64,000 nt of DNA, from assembly GCA_963803335.1 (NCBI GenBank), contig CAWDME010000006.1:62001-126000 (forward strand). Reading direction: 5' to 3'. Both the position numbers and the translations under genes were made by a program. The stretch's first letter is position 1. The number at the start of each line of letters is the position of its first letter. The stretch comes from DASSUW01 sp963803335 (GTDB lineage: Bacteria > Actinomycetota > Thermoleophilia > Solirubrobacterales > Solirubrobacteraceae). The notes below the pieces were generated by a model that did not search any database, was not told where the DNA came from, and was given only the letters and a program-made list of their open reading frames with translations. Positions 6,699 through 14,533 of this stretch are shown here, one piece after another.

Positions 6699-7686
6699 TG
6701 GCGTCCGTGTTGCCGCCGTTTGTCGAGGGGCTGCCGGACGGCGTTACCCGTGTGAGCCTGCCGACGCCATTTCATGTAGGGCGCGTCAATTGCTACCTGC
6801 TGGTCGACCCGCCGGTCACCGTCGTTGACCCCGGCACCCTGCAGGCGGGCTCGATCGACGAGCTGGCGGCTGTCCTGGCGTCCAGCGGTCTGGGCTTCGG
6901 CGACGTGGAACAGATCGTCGTCACGCACGCGCATCCCGATCATTTCGGTGCCGCGGCCGCTATCGCCGCTCGCTCAGGCGCACGGATCGTGTGTGGTCTG
7001 CCCGAACGCGCGGGCCTGCTGGGGCCGAGCGACTCCCAACGGACACGCGAGCTTCTGGTTGGGCTCGGCGTGCCAGCAGCCGCGGCGCGGTCGCTCGTGG
7101 CTGTGACCGACGCCGCGCTCGGGCGTCTGGTGGGGTGGGCAGATCCGAGCGTCGTTACGGGCGTCCGGGATGGGGACCTCCTGGCCGCCGGCGGTCGTCA
7201 GTTCGTCTGTGTGGTCAGCTCCGGGCACGCCGAGGGTCATCTGTCTCTGTGGGACCCAGCGGCCAGTGTCCTGTTTAGTGGCGATCATCTGTTGGCGCGC
7301 ATCATCCCCGTCCCCAGCCTCGATCGCGGCGATGGGGCAGGCCGCCGGCATAGCTTGGTCGAGTATCTGGCCGGATTGCCACGCTTGGTTGCCTTCGATC
7401 CCGCTGTGGTGCTCCCCGGTCATGGCCTTGCCTTCACCGAGTTGGCCGTGCTGGAGGCCCGGCTGCGCTCCCACAGCCGCGAACGGGCCGACGACATCGC
7501 GGCGATCCTTCTCGAACGGCCGGCGACGCCCTTCGAGATAGCCCGCCGGCTGCAGTGGCAACCAGAGGGGGGAGACTGCTCGCGGGCCTCGCGCACGTGC
7601 AGGGGCATCTGGACCTTCTGCAAGAGACTGGCCGCGTCACGCCGGTCGTCGCCGGCGGCCTGGCGCGTTACCAGCTGCGCGTTTGA
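6698..7686 (+). pseudogene. MBL-fold metallo-hydrolase with a C-terminal frameshift
   Basis: Metallo-beta-lactamase-fold hydrolase, LACTB2/glyoxalase-II-like. The metal ligands are complete: THAHPDH, a His in SSGHAEGHLSL, Asp in LFSGDHLL and His in LPGHGLAF. After about residue 288 the frame changes at a run of six G (7567-7572). The expected C-terminal helix-wing (LLAGLAHVQGHLDLL then ETGRVTPV, GLARYQLRV, TGA at 7684-7686) is in the -1 frame, so one base appears to be missing. Read without correction the protein has 363 aa with a nonsense tail to 7789. The catalytic core is intact, so some activity may remain. Assembly error or -1 slippage are alternatives. Confidence 0.8.
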
Positions 7687-7880
7687 CCGCCGTCTGAGCG
7701 TCACCGGGCCCTTAGGGCCGTCGACGAGTCGCGAGCCACCCGCCGATACGCGCCGAGCGACAACGACCAAACGGAACCGTTGCCGTTGACATCGCGAGAC
7801 GCTCCGGGCAAATATCATTGCGGATGGCGCGTGGCACGTCGCCGTCCCATTCTGTTCTCCTGGGCGCCGTTGGAGCGGAC

Positions 7881-8216
7881 ATGCCGAAGTACGCACTGTT
7901 TTTCACCTACACCCCCGATGCCTGGGGTGCGATGGTCGAAAGCCCCCGAGACCGAGCGTCGCAGGCGCGCGCCATCGTCGAGGCGGCCGGCGGCACGATG
8001 GAGGCGATCTATTGGATGTTCGGACCCCACGACGGTATCTGCGTCTTTGACGCGCCGAGCCCGATTAGCGCGGGAGCGGTCAGCGTCGCCGTGGGCAGCA
8101 CGGGGACCTTCAAGCACCTGGAAACACACGAGTTGCTCACCCAAGACCAACTGACCGAGCTGCTGGCGACCGCTCGGGAGTGCAGGCGCCGGTATCAGCC
8201 CCCGGCGCGGGCGTGA
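7881..8216 (+). CDS. GYD-domain protein
   Basis: 111-aa single-domain protein of the GYD family (ferredoxin-like alpha/beta fold). Recognised by the start PKYALFFTYT, a central block of the type AIVEAAGGTMEAIYWMFG ending in GPHDGICVFDAP (GYD motif variant), and a C-terminal helix (LTQDQLTELLATARE). The ATG at 7881 follows GGAG with 5-6 base spacing; an in-frame GTG at 7818 is less likely. The biochemical role of the family is unknown. The gene is isolated, with loose flanks. Confidence 0.8.
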   Translation: MPKYALFFTYTPDAWGAMVESPRDRASQARAIVEAAGGTMEAIYWMFGPHDGICVFDAPSPISAGAVSVAVGSTGTFKHLETHELLTQDQLTELLATARECRRRYQPPARA

Positions 8217-8644
8217 ACCTCATCGTGGGGGCGCGGCGAACCGGTGCACGAGGATCCATGCGCCGGCGGCGCACCGCTGCGTACGGCACTCGGCTGTCGC
8301 GAATCGGCGGCCACATCAGCGCCGCGCCTGGCCGGGCGAGAACGCCTCGTGACGCGTCGCCGAACGTGACCACCTGTCGCCACGCGCCTCGACTGCGCTC
8401 GACACGCCTCCTATCGACTGTCGTCGGGGCGACCTATTCTGCTCAGCTGGTCAAGCCGCGGCTGGCGGCAGGACCAGGAATGCGCCGGCCAGCCCTTCGT
8501 CCGGCGGCGTTCAGGGCGACCAGACCGAGCTGTGTCTAGGTTGACCCGGCGAGGCCCACCCGCGCGACAACATCCGTGACAACATCCATCCTGTCCGGAA
8601 CGCCCAACGGGTCCAATCCCACGGACGCAAACGACGCTCCAGAG
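8217..8644. other. intergenic stretch before the tRNA remnant
   Basis: About 430 bases without a credible gene. A short direct repeat GACAACATCC occurs at about 8566 and 8579. Nothing else is recognised. Confidence 0.4.
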
Positions 8645-8731
8645 CAAAATGGACACAGCGCACACGCCCACGATCGGCTTGAGGGCCTGGTCCGGGATAA
8701 CCGGGTGGAGGTTCGAGTCCTCTTCGGCGCA
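8645..8731 (+). pseudogene. degenerate tRNA-Leu(GAG), 3' half preserved
   Basis: The T arm is textbook: GGAGG, TTCGAGT, CCTCT, followed by TCGGCGC and discriminator A at 8731. Upstream, GGCTTGAGGGCC carries a Leu GAG anticodon, and TCCGGGATAACCGGG looks like the long variable arm of tRNA-Leu. A D-arm-like stretch (AATGGACACAGCGC) is recognisable, but the anticodon stem is mispaired and no 5' strand complementary to TCGGCGC is present. It is followed by TCG, not CCA. Seen: a tRNA 3' end with a damaged 5' half. Inferred: a pseudo-tRNA or an attachment-site duplicate left by an integrating element. Confidence 0.6.
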
Positions 8732-8741
8732 TCGAGCGAAG

Positions 8742-8762
8742 GCCCCGCGTGTCGGGGCTTTT
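8742..8762 (+). terminator. intrinsic terminator after the tRNA remnant
   Basis: GCCCCG, CGTGT loop, CGGGGC, TTTT: perfect 6-bp GC stem followed by four T. It sits 11 bases after the tRNA-like 3' end, as expected for a former tRNA transcription unit. Confidence 0.75.
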
Positions 8763-8813
8763 GTCGTTCTGAACGAGTGTCGCCCGCTCCGTTGAGCAAA
8801 TCCGTGCCGACAA

Positions 8814-9707
8814 TCAAGCCGACGCGGCGAGCAGGCGCGTCACGAGGCGCAGCGGCGGCCAAGCCTCGCGCCCAGGCCGCGTCACCGCGTAGGTGCGCAA
8901 CACGGCCTCCGGGTGGCGAAGCGCAGCGAGCCGCACTCCCCTGACAGGTCGGATGGCTGCCGGCAGCAGCGCGACGCCGAGCCCCGCCACGATGAGGTCC
9001 TGCACAAGCTCGAGGCTGTCCACGCGGTGTGCGATTTGCGGCTCGAAGCCCGCGAGCGACGCGATCGTGCGGACGACCTGCTCGTCGGCGACGTTGCGCG
9101 AGTTGACGATCCACCCGGCGTCGGCGAAGCGCCGGAAGACGGCCGGCGCGTCGTCCACCGCCGGCTCGCGAGTGGAGGACGACGTGGGCACGCCGAGCTC
9201 CCAGGCTGCCGACCACAGTGGCGCGACCCGGAGCGCGGGATCGAGGGCGACCGGCGCGAGGGTGTAGTCGTAGACGAGCGCGAGGTCGACCGCGTCGGTG
9301 GCGAGGAGCTCGAACGCCTCGGCCGGCTCGTGCTCGTGGATCCGCAGGCGGACCGCGGGGTACTCGGCCTGGAGCTGCGCGAGGACCGGGACGAGCGACC
9401 GGCGCACGGCGGTCTCGAAGCCCGCGACGCGTACCGTCCCGGCGGGCTCGCCGCCCGGGTCGAGGTCGGTACGGGCGGCCTCGAGGGCAGCGAGGATCGT
9501 TACGGCGTGGTCGGCGAGGCGCCGCCCGGCAGGCGTGAGTCGCACGCGGCGGCCGTCGGGCTCGATCAGCGTCGCGCCCGCCTCGCGCGCGAGCACGGCG
9601 AGCTGCTGTGAGACCGTCGAAGTCGTGTAGCCGAGCTCGTCGGCGACGGCGCGCATCGAGCCGCGGCGCGAGAGCTCGAGGAGCAGGCGGAGGCGGTGCG
9701 GGTCCAT
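8814..9707 (-). CDS. LysR-family transcriptional regulator
   Basis: 297 aa. N-terminal winged HTH at residues 1-60 (MDPHRLRLLLELSRRGSM, then VADELGYTTSTVSQQLAVL), linker helix, then a periplasmic-binding-protein-like effector domain. The ATG at 9705-9707 gives the usual MDPHRLRLL start; an upstream in-frame extension would cover the operator. It is divergent from the EamA transporter gene with an 85-base intergenic region holding a 23-base inverted repeat, so it probably regulates itself and the exporter. LysR-EamA pairs of this type commonly sense amino acids or related small molecules. The ligand is unknown. Confidence 0.9.
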   Translation of the reverse strand: MDPHRLRLLLELSRRGSMRAVADELGYTTSTVSQQLAVLAREAGATLIEPDGRRVRLTPAGRRLADHAVTILAALEAARTDLDPGGEPAGTVRVAGFETAVRRSLVPVLAQLQAEYPAVRLRIHEHEPAEAFELLATDAVDLALVYDYTLAPVALDPALRVAPLWSAAWELGVPTSSSTREPAVDDAPAVFRRFADAGWIVNSRNVADEQVVRTIASLAGFEPQIAHRVDSLELVQDLIVAGLGVALLPAAIRPVRGVRLAALRHPEAVLRTYAVTRPGREAWPPLRLVTRLLAASA

Positions 9708-9716
9708 CGCCAGACA

Positions 9717-9739
9717 ATTGTTCGAGAACATCGAACGAT
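9717..9739. promoter_or_regulatory. inverted-repeat operator between lysR and eamA
   Basis: ATTGTTCGA, GAACA, TCGAACGAT: 9-base arms with one mismatch and a 5-base spacer, centred 20 bases upstream of the LysR start. It contains the LysR-type T-Nx-A dyad. Best read as the LysR binding site in the divergent promoter. Confidence 0.65.
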
Positions 9740-9792
9740 ATGTCAAGCAAGTCGACGTGGACCGAACGGTCTAGGTGCGATTCACTGGACCC

Positions 9793-10713
9793 ATGTCACG
9801 CGTCGCCCCACCCCCGTCCGCGCACGGTCAAGCGCGTGTCGGCGCCGGCATGGCGGTGGCGGCGATCGTCTGCGTCCAGGTCGGGATCGCAGCATCGGTC
9901 GGCCTGTTCGACGACGTCGGCCCTTCGGGTGCGGCGGCCCTGCGCCTCGCGTGGGCGGGCGTGCTGCTGCTCGTCCTCGTCCGGCCGCGTCCGAGCGCGT
10001 TCTCCCGGCGCGGGCTGGTTGGCTCGGCCGTACTCGGCGTCGTAACCGGGGCCATGACCCTCTGCTACATGGGGGCCGTCGCCCGCCTCCCGCTCGGGAC
10101 GGCGAGCGCGCTCGAGTTCCTCGGGCCGCTCGGCGTCGCGATCGCGCGCGGTCGCGGTGCAGCCAAGGTCTGGCCGGCCACCGCCGCTGTGGGCGTGCTT
10201 CTGCTCACGCAGCCGTGGCACGGTGCAGCGGACGCCGAGGGGATCGCCTTCGCTCTCGCCGCCGCGGCGGGCTGGGCGGCGTACATCCTGCTCACGCAGC
10301 ACGTCGGCGGCGAGGTTGCCGGGATCCAGGGCCTCGCCGTCTCGATGCCGATTGCAGGCGTGGTGGCCCTCCTCGTCGCGCGCCCGGACCCCGCTGTGGC
10401 GCTCGCGCCCGACATGCTGCTCGCGGGCATCGGCCTCGCCGTTCTGCTGCCCGTGATCCCTTTCGCGCTCGAGATGCTCGCGCTCCGGCGGCTGACGACC
10501 ACCGCGTTCGGGACGCTCATGAGCCTCGAGCCCGCGGTCGCGCTCATCGTCGGCGTCGTCGGCCTGCACCAGACGCTGGCCATCGGGCCGGTCGTCGGCA
10601 TCCTGTTCGTCGTCGTTGCGGGCGTCGGCGCCCAGCGCAGCGGCGCCCGGCGCTCAGAGCTCCGCCCGCTCGGAGTCGGCGCCGGCGCCGACGCCGCGCT
10701 CGCCCGCGCCTGA
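9793..10713 (+). CDS. EamA/RhtA-type membrane exporter
   Basis: 306 aa with about ten hydrophobic segments arranged as two EamA halves (roughly residues 20-145 and 155-285), placing it in the drug/metabolite transporter superfamily. Motifs typical of the RhtA-like subgroup include GPSGAAALRLAWAG, ARLPLGTASALEFLGPL and LMSLEPAVALIVG near the end of the second half. It acts in the cytoplasmic membrane, probably exporting an amino acid or related metabolite. ATG at 9793 is preferred to GTG at 9775. Expression is presumably controlled by the divergent LysR regulator. Confidence 0.9.
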   Translation: MSRVAPPPSAHGQARVGAGMAVAAIVCVQVGIAASVGLFDDVGPSGAAALRLAWAGVLLLVLVRPRPSAFSRRGLVGSAVLGVVTGAMTLCYMGAVARLPLGTASALEFLGPLGVAIARGRGAAKVWPATAAVGVLLLTQPWHGAADAEGIAFALAAAAGWAAYILLTQHVGGEVAGIQGLAVSMPIAGVVALLVARPDPAVALAPDMLLAGIGLAVLLPVIPFALEMLALRRLTTTAFGTLMSLEPAVALIVGVVGLHQTLAIGPVVGILFVVVAGVGAQRSGARRSELRPLGVGAGADAALARA

Positions 10714-10740
10714 CCGTCGCGGAGGGGGGTCGGTCGCTCC

Positions 10741-10869
10741 CGTATCCATACCAAGACGTGCACGAGCAGCCTCGCGCCGGGCCGGTGGTATGCGGCCGCC
10801 GACACCTGGAAGGGCGACGAGTACCTCGGCTTCACCGCGACGGGCGTGTTCCGCTTCGGGCAGAACTGA
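10741..10869 (+). pseudogene. C-terminal remnant of an unidentified protein
   Basis: 42 codons ending in TGA read TCTSSLAPGRWYAAADTW, KGDEYLGF and TATGVFRFGQN. This looks like the last strands of a secreted beta-rich domain but has no start codon or upstream partner. It lies between eamA and the M23 gene. The parent protein is not recognised. Confidence 0.35.
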
Positions 10870-10919
10870 CAGCGCGTTCTCTACACTGGATCCCCGTCAT
10901 TAGCAGGGGATCAACAGTC

Positions 10920-11459
10920 ATGAGCGTCGCGATCGCGGCGCTCTTCTTATTGACGCCCGGCGTAGCGCAGGGCATGACCGAGATCGGCGCCGTCGAGGAG
11001 CCGGTCCCCGTCCGCGTGTTCCCGATCGCCGGTCCGCACGACCTCGGACGCAGCCTCGCGAACCGCTTCGGCGGTGGGCGCGGGCACGACGGGCAGGACA
11101 TGTTCGCGGCGTGCGGGACGCCGGTCGTTGCCTCGCAGGGCGGCAAGGTCCGCAAGGCGGGCTACGACCCGGCCGGCGGCAACTTCATCGTCCTCACCGA
11201 GAAGCAGACCGGCCTCGACGCGGTCTACATGCACCTCGCGCACACGCCGCGCGTGCGCGCGCGAGAGACGGTCGAGACCGACCAGCGGATCGGCTCCGTG
11301 GGCGACACCGGCGACGCTGACGGCTGCCACCTGCACTTCGAGCTGTGGACGGCGCCGGGCTGGTACGCCGGCGGCGAGCCGTTCGACCCGCTGCCGCGAC
11401 TTCGCCGCTGGGACGCGCGGTCGCAGCGCTATTCGCCAGGCGATCAGCCGACGATGTAG
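10920..11459 (+). CDS. M23-family peptidase (LytM-like)
   Basis: 179 aa. N-terminal hydrophobic signal sequence (residues 1-18, ending GVAQG), then a zinc peptidase core: His and Asp of GRGHDGQDMFA and the HxH pair in CHLHFELW, giving the three His/Asp metal ligands of the LytM fold. Expected to cleave peptidoglycan cross-bridges outside the membrane, or to be a degenerate regulator of such enzymes, although all ligands are present. Start ATG 10920-10922. The 3' end overlaps the convergent PPK2 gene by 16 bases. Confidence 0.88.
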   Translation: MSVAIAALFLLTPGVAQGMTEIGAVEEPVPVRVFPIAGPHDLGRSLANRFGGGRGHDGQDMFAACGTPVVASQGGKVRKAGYDPAGGNFIVLTEKQTGLDAVYMHLAHTPRVRARETVETDQRIGSVGDTGDADGCHLHFELWTAPGWYAGGEPFDPLPRLRRWDARSQRYSPGDQPTM

Positions 11460-12289
11460 CGAGCCGGCACGTAGTTCTGGTCCTGCTGCGGTGGGCGGAC
11501 GTAGGCGCGCTTCTGCTTCGGCGGCAGCTTGACCTTCTCCCTCGGCACGTCCTCGTAGCGGATCAGGCTGAGGAGGTGGCTGATGAGGTTCAGCCGCATC
11601 GTCCGCTTGTCGTCGGCCTCGACGACGTACCACGGTGACTCGCGCGTGTCGGTGTAGGCAAACATCTCGTCCTTCGCCTCGGCGTAGTCGACCCACCGCC
11701 TGCGCGCCTCGAGGTCCATGCCACTGAGCTTCCATTGCTTCGCGGGGTCGCGCAGGCGCGCCTTAAAGCGGCGCTCCTGCTCCTGGTCGCTGACCGATAG
11801 CCAGTACTTGATGAGGATGATCCCGGACCGCAGCAGGTCGCGCTCGAACTGCGGGCACGTGCGCATGAACTCCTCGTACTCGTCCTGCGTGCAGAACCCC
11901 ATCACGTGCTCGACGCCGGCGCGGTTGTACCAACTGCGGTCGAACAGGACCATCTCGCCCGCTGCCGGCAGATGCGCGACGTACCGCTGGAAGTACCACT
12001 GGGTGCGCTCGCGTTCGGTCGGCGTGGCGAGCGCGACGGTGCGCACGACGCGCGGGTTAGTCTTCTCCGCAATCCGCTTGATGGTTCCGCCCTTGCCGGC
12101 CGTGTCACGACCCTCGAAGACCACCACCACTTTCAGGCCCTTGTAGATGATCCAGTCCTGGAGGCGGACGAGTTCCACCTGCAGGCGCGCGAGCTCCTTC
12201 TCGTAGCCGCGCTTGTTGAGGTGCCGCGTCTCGGCGTCGCGGCCGGCGTCGACCGGCGGCCGCGTCCACAGTGGGTCGTCGGTGGCCAT
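11444..12289 (-). CDS. ppk2: polyphosphate kinase 2
   Basis: 281 aa, usual length for a single-domain PPK2. Walker A at residues 60-68 (GRDTAGKGG with the preceding FEG), Walker B around Asp117 (MVLFDRSWYNRAGVE), and the conserved lid with TERERTQWYFQRYV. The enzyme transfers phosphate between polyphosphate and nucleotides in the cytoplasm; the class (NDP or NMP phosphorylation) cannot be fixed by eye, though size and motifs fit class I. ATG at 12287-12289. It stands alone on this strand. Confidence 0.94.
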   Translation of the reverse strand: MATDDPLWTRPPVDAGRDAETRHLNKRGYEKELARLQVELVRLQDWIIYKGLKVVVVFEGRDTAGKGGTIKRIAEKTNPRVVRTVALATPTERERTQWYFQRYVAHLPAAGEMVLFDRSWYNRAGVEHVMGFCTQDEYEEFMRTCPQFERDLLRSGIILIKYWLSVSDQEQERRFKARLRDPAKQWKLSGMDLEARRRWVDYAEAKDEMFAYTDTRESPWYVVEADDKRTMRLNLISHLLSLIRYEDVPREKVKLPPKQKRAYVRPPQQDQNYVPARYIVG

Positions 12290-12389
12290 CGTGTCGAAGC
12301 TAACGCAACCGCAACGTGAACGCGTTGGGGTTCGACGTCGCCGCCGGGCGCGTACCCGCTCCGGTACCTGTCCGGCACGGGCCTACTTG

Positions 12390-12611
12390 TTACCGGAGGA
12401 TCCCCTCCTGACGGGCGCGCTCGACCGCACCGGCGACCGATTCGGCGCCGAGCTTCGCGATGGCCGTGTCGACGGCCCGGGAGACGGCTGCGGGCTCGAT
12501 CTCGAGCAGCGCCGCGGTCTCCCAGGGCTCCCAGCCGAGCCGGGCGAGTGAAAGGACGTGGCGCTCGCGAGTGCTGAGGACACCGTTGTGGCGTTGGTTG
12601 AGCTCGTACAC
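12390..12611 (-). CDS. small LuxR-type HTH protein
   Basis: 73 aa consisting almost entirely of a GerE/LuxR helix-turn-helix: LSTRERHVLSLARLG, then WEPWETAALLEIEPAAVSRAV and DTAIAKLGAES. GTG start at 12611. A protein-like sequence (LVIRSRDGEFIREIIRP) is present just upstream in a different frame and directly after the queuosine-salvage gene. The true gene may therefore be longer and split by a one-base frameshift near 12630. As it stands there is no sensor domain, so it would be a stand-alone DNA-binding module. Confidence 0.6.
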   Translation of the reverse strand: MYELNQRHNGVLSTRERHVLSLARLGWEPWETAALLEIEPAAVSRAVDTAIAKLGAESVAGAVERARQEGILR

Positions 12612-12704
12612 GGGGAGCAGCGTGGCGGGCGCGACTGCGCCTGTCGATCGGGCGGACGGATGATCTCGCGGATGAACTCGCCGTCGCGCGATCGGATGAC
12701 CAGT

Positions 12705-13553
12705 TCAGTAGAAGACGGTGCGCGTGAGGTGCGGTGGCCGCTCGCGGTAGCGCGGCTCGCGGCCGCGGTTCCAGAGCCAGTTGTCGAGCGTGCGCGCGGG
12801 CACGCCGGCGCGGGCGGCCAACTGCTCGCAGGCGTGGACTGCGCAGGCGCGGATCTCGCGCTCGAACGAACCGCCGGCCTCCAGCAGCTCGCCGGCGTCG
12901 ACTGCCGCGGCTAACCCCGGCTCGTAATGCAGCACGCCGTCGACCCGCAGTACGTGTGGGACGAGGTTGTCGGCGAAGATCGTCAGGTCGTCGATGTCGG
13001 TGAAGTTCGCGACGCCGGCCAACACCAGGTCGTTGGCGGTGATCTGGGCGCGCTTGTAGAAGCCGTGGTCGTTGAAGAACGGCATGCGAGTCAGGTCGCG
13101 GGCGAAGCGGTCGGCGGAAGCCGGGATGACCGACGAGGCGCTGCGGTCACCGAGCCAAACGCCAAGGTCGTTCAACGCGCGCGTGTACAGACCCATGAGC
13201 TCGTGCGCCGGGTCCTGCTCTAGCACCTCCCCCACTCCCCGCGGGTCGAGCGCGCGGAGCTCGGCGGCGGTCCAGGTCGCTGCACCGCGCGCCCGGGCGT
13301 GCTCGGTCAGGCGGCGGGAGATCGTGTCGGTGGACGTCGCCAGCTCCGGGAACCAGCCCGAGCCGAAGTTCACCGTGTCCATGACCAGCACGTAGCGCGC
13401 GACGTCATCCACGCTCGCGTCGAGCAGGTACACGTCCGGGTCGAGGCCGGAGACGCCCGGTTCGACCACAACGTCGTCGACGTCGATCCGCACCCATGAC
13501 GCGGACGCCGCCACCGATGCGCAATACGCGCGGACTTCGTCAAAGAGGCTCAC
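12705..13553 (-). CDS. queuosine-salvage protein (DUF2419/Qng1-like)
   Basis: 282 aa matching the Q_salvage family, queuosine 5'-phosphate N-glycosylases that release queuine for tRNA modification. Seen: the VLVMDTVNFGSGWFPEL block, the central FFNDHGFYKRAQITANDL block that lines the active site, and a late acidic stretch FTDIDDLTIFADNLVPHVLR. GTG start at 13551-13553. It is divergent from the THI5-like lipoprotein gene with only 21 bases between starts, so both probably share one promoter region. Family assignment is by motif recognition, and its role as a salvage enzyme is from the family. Confidence 0.75.
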   Translation of the reverse strand: MSLFDEVRAYCASVAASASWVRIDVDDVVVEPGVSGLDPDVYLLDASVDDVARYVLVMDTVNFGSGWFPELATSTDTISRRLTEHARARGAATWTAAELRALDPRGVGEVLEQDPAHELMGLYTRALNDLGVWLGDRSASSVIPASADRFARDLTRMPFFNDHGFYKRAQITANDLVLAGVANFTDIDDLTIFADNLVPHVLRVDGVLHYEPGLAAAVDAGELLEAGGSFEREIRACAVHACEQLAARAGVPARTLDNWLWNRGREPRYRERPPHLTRTVFY

Positions 13554-13574
13554 GGTCCGCTAGGACTGTGCCGC

Positions 13575-14529
13575 ATGCGCCGCCTGCTCGCCGCCGTGCT
13601 CGCCTGCTCGCTCCTCGTCGCGGGTTGCGGCAACGACGAAGCGACCAAGAGCCCGCAGAACGTCGTGCTGTCGCTCGACTTCGTGCCCAACGCCGTGCAC
13701 GCGCCGATCTACATGGCGGTCGAGAACGGCCATGACAAGGACCAGGGGATCAACCTCCAGATCCGCAAGCCGGCCGGCGGCCCCGATGCGCTCAAAGCTG
13801 GTCAGCAGCGGACGTGTCGACGTCGGCATCCTCGACATCCACGACCTGGCGATCGCGCGCGCCCAAGGCGCCGACCTCGTCGCCATCGGCGCGCTCGTCG
13901 GGCGGCCGCTCGCGGCGCTGATCGCGCGCCCCGGCATCAGCCGCCCCAAGGACCTCGAGGGCCGGACGGTCGGCGTCTCCGGTCTCCCCTCCGACCCGGC
14001 GTTCCTGAAAGCCATCCTCACCCACGACGGCGCCGACTACGACGCGGTCAAGCAGGTCACGATCGGCTTCGCGGCCGTGAGCCGGCTGCTCACCAAGCGC
14101 GTCGATGCGGTCCCGGCGTTCTGGAACGCCGAGGGTGTCGCGCTCAAGCAGAACGGGATGGACGTGCGCGAGTTCCGCGTCGACGCATACGGCGCGCCGC
14201 CCTACCCCGAGGTCGTGCTGATCACCTCGCGCCGGACGCTCGACCAGCACGCGGACCGCCTGCGCGCGACCCTCAAGGCGATCGACGACGGGCTCAAGGA
14301 CACGCTCGCCGACCCGCAGAAGGCGAGCGAGGTGATCGCGAAAGCGGCCGAGACCAACGACACGAAGCTCGTGCGCGCCCAGATGGACGCCGTGCGACTG
14401 GTGTTCGCCAAGCACCTCCGCCTCGACCCCACGGCGATCGCCCGCTGGGCCACGTTCGACGCGCGGATCGGGATCGTCGACCAGCGGCCCGACGTGCAAC
14501 GGGCGTTCGACTTCGACCTCGCGCCCTAA
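13575..14529 (+). pseudogene. THI5/NMT1-like substrate-binding lipoprotein, frameshifted
   Basis: Lipoprotein signal with lipobox LVAGC (residues 14-18), then an ABC-type solute-binding domain of the NMT1/THI5 family (VVLSLDFVPNAVHAPIYMA). At 13794-13796 the triplet AAA seems to carry one extra A: the downstream protein (KLVSSGRVDVGILDIHDLA and onward to FDFDLAP) continues in the +1-shifted frame. Corrected, it would be about 317 aa. Family members bind pyrimidine thiamin precursors or aromatic/taurine-like compounds. No permease or ATPase gene is adjacent, so it is an orphan binding protein here. Confidence 0.8.
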
Positions 14530-14533
14530 CGCA

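Noticed and set aside
8645..8731. Functional tRNA-Leu
   Set aside because: No 5' acceptor strand complementary to TCGGCGC and a mispaired anticodon stem; only the 3' half is sound.
8511..8813. Minus-strand ORFs containing MRRRGLEPPPG and KRTRTSTRLSRT
   Set aside because: Such peptides arise from reading through the complement of tRNA sequence; they overlap the tRNA-Leu remnant and are not proteins.
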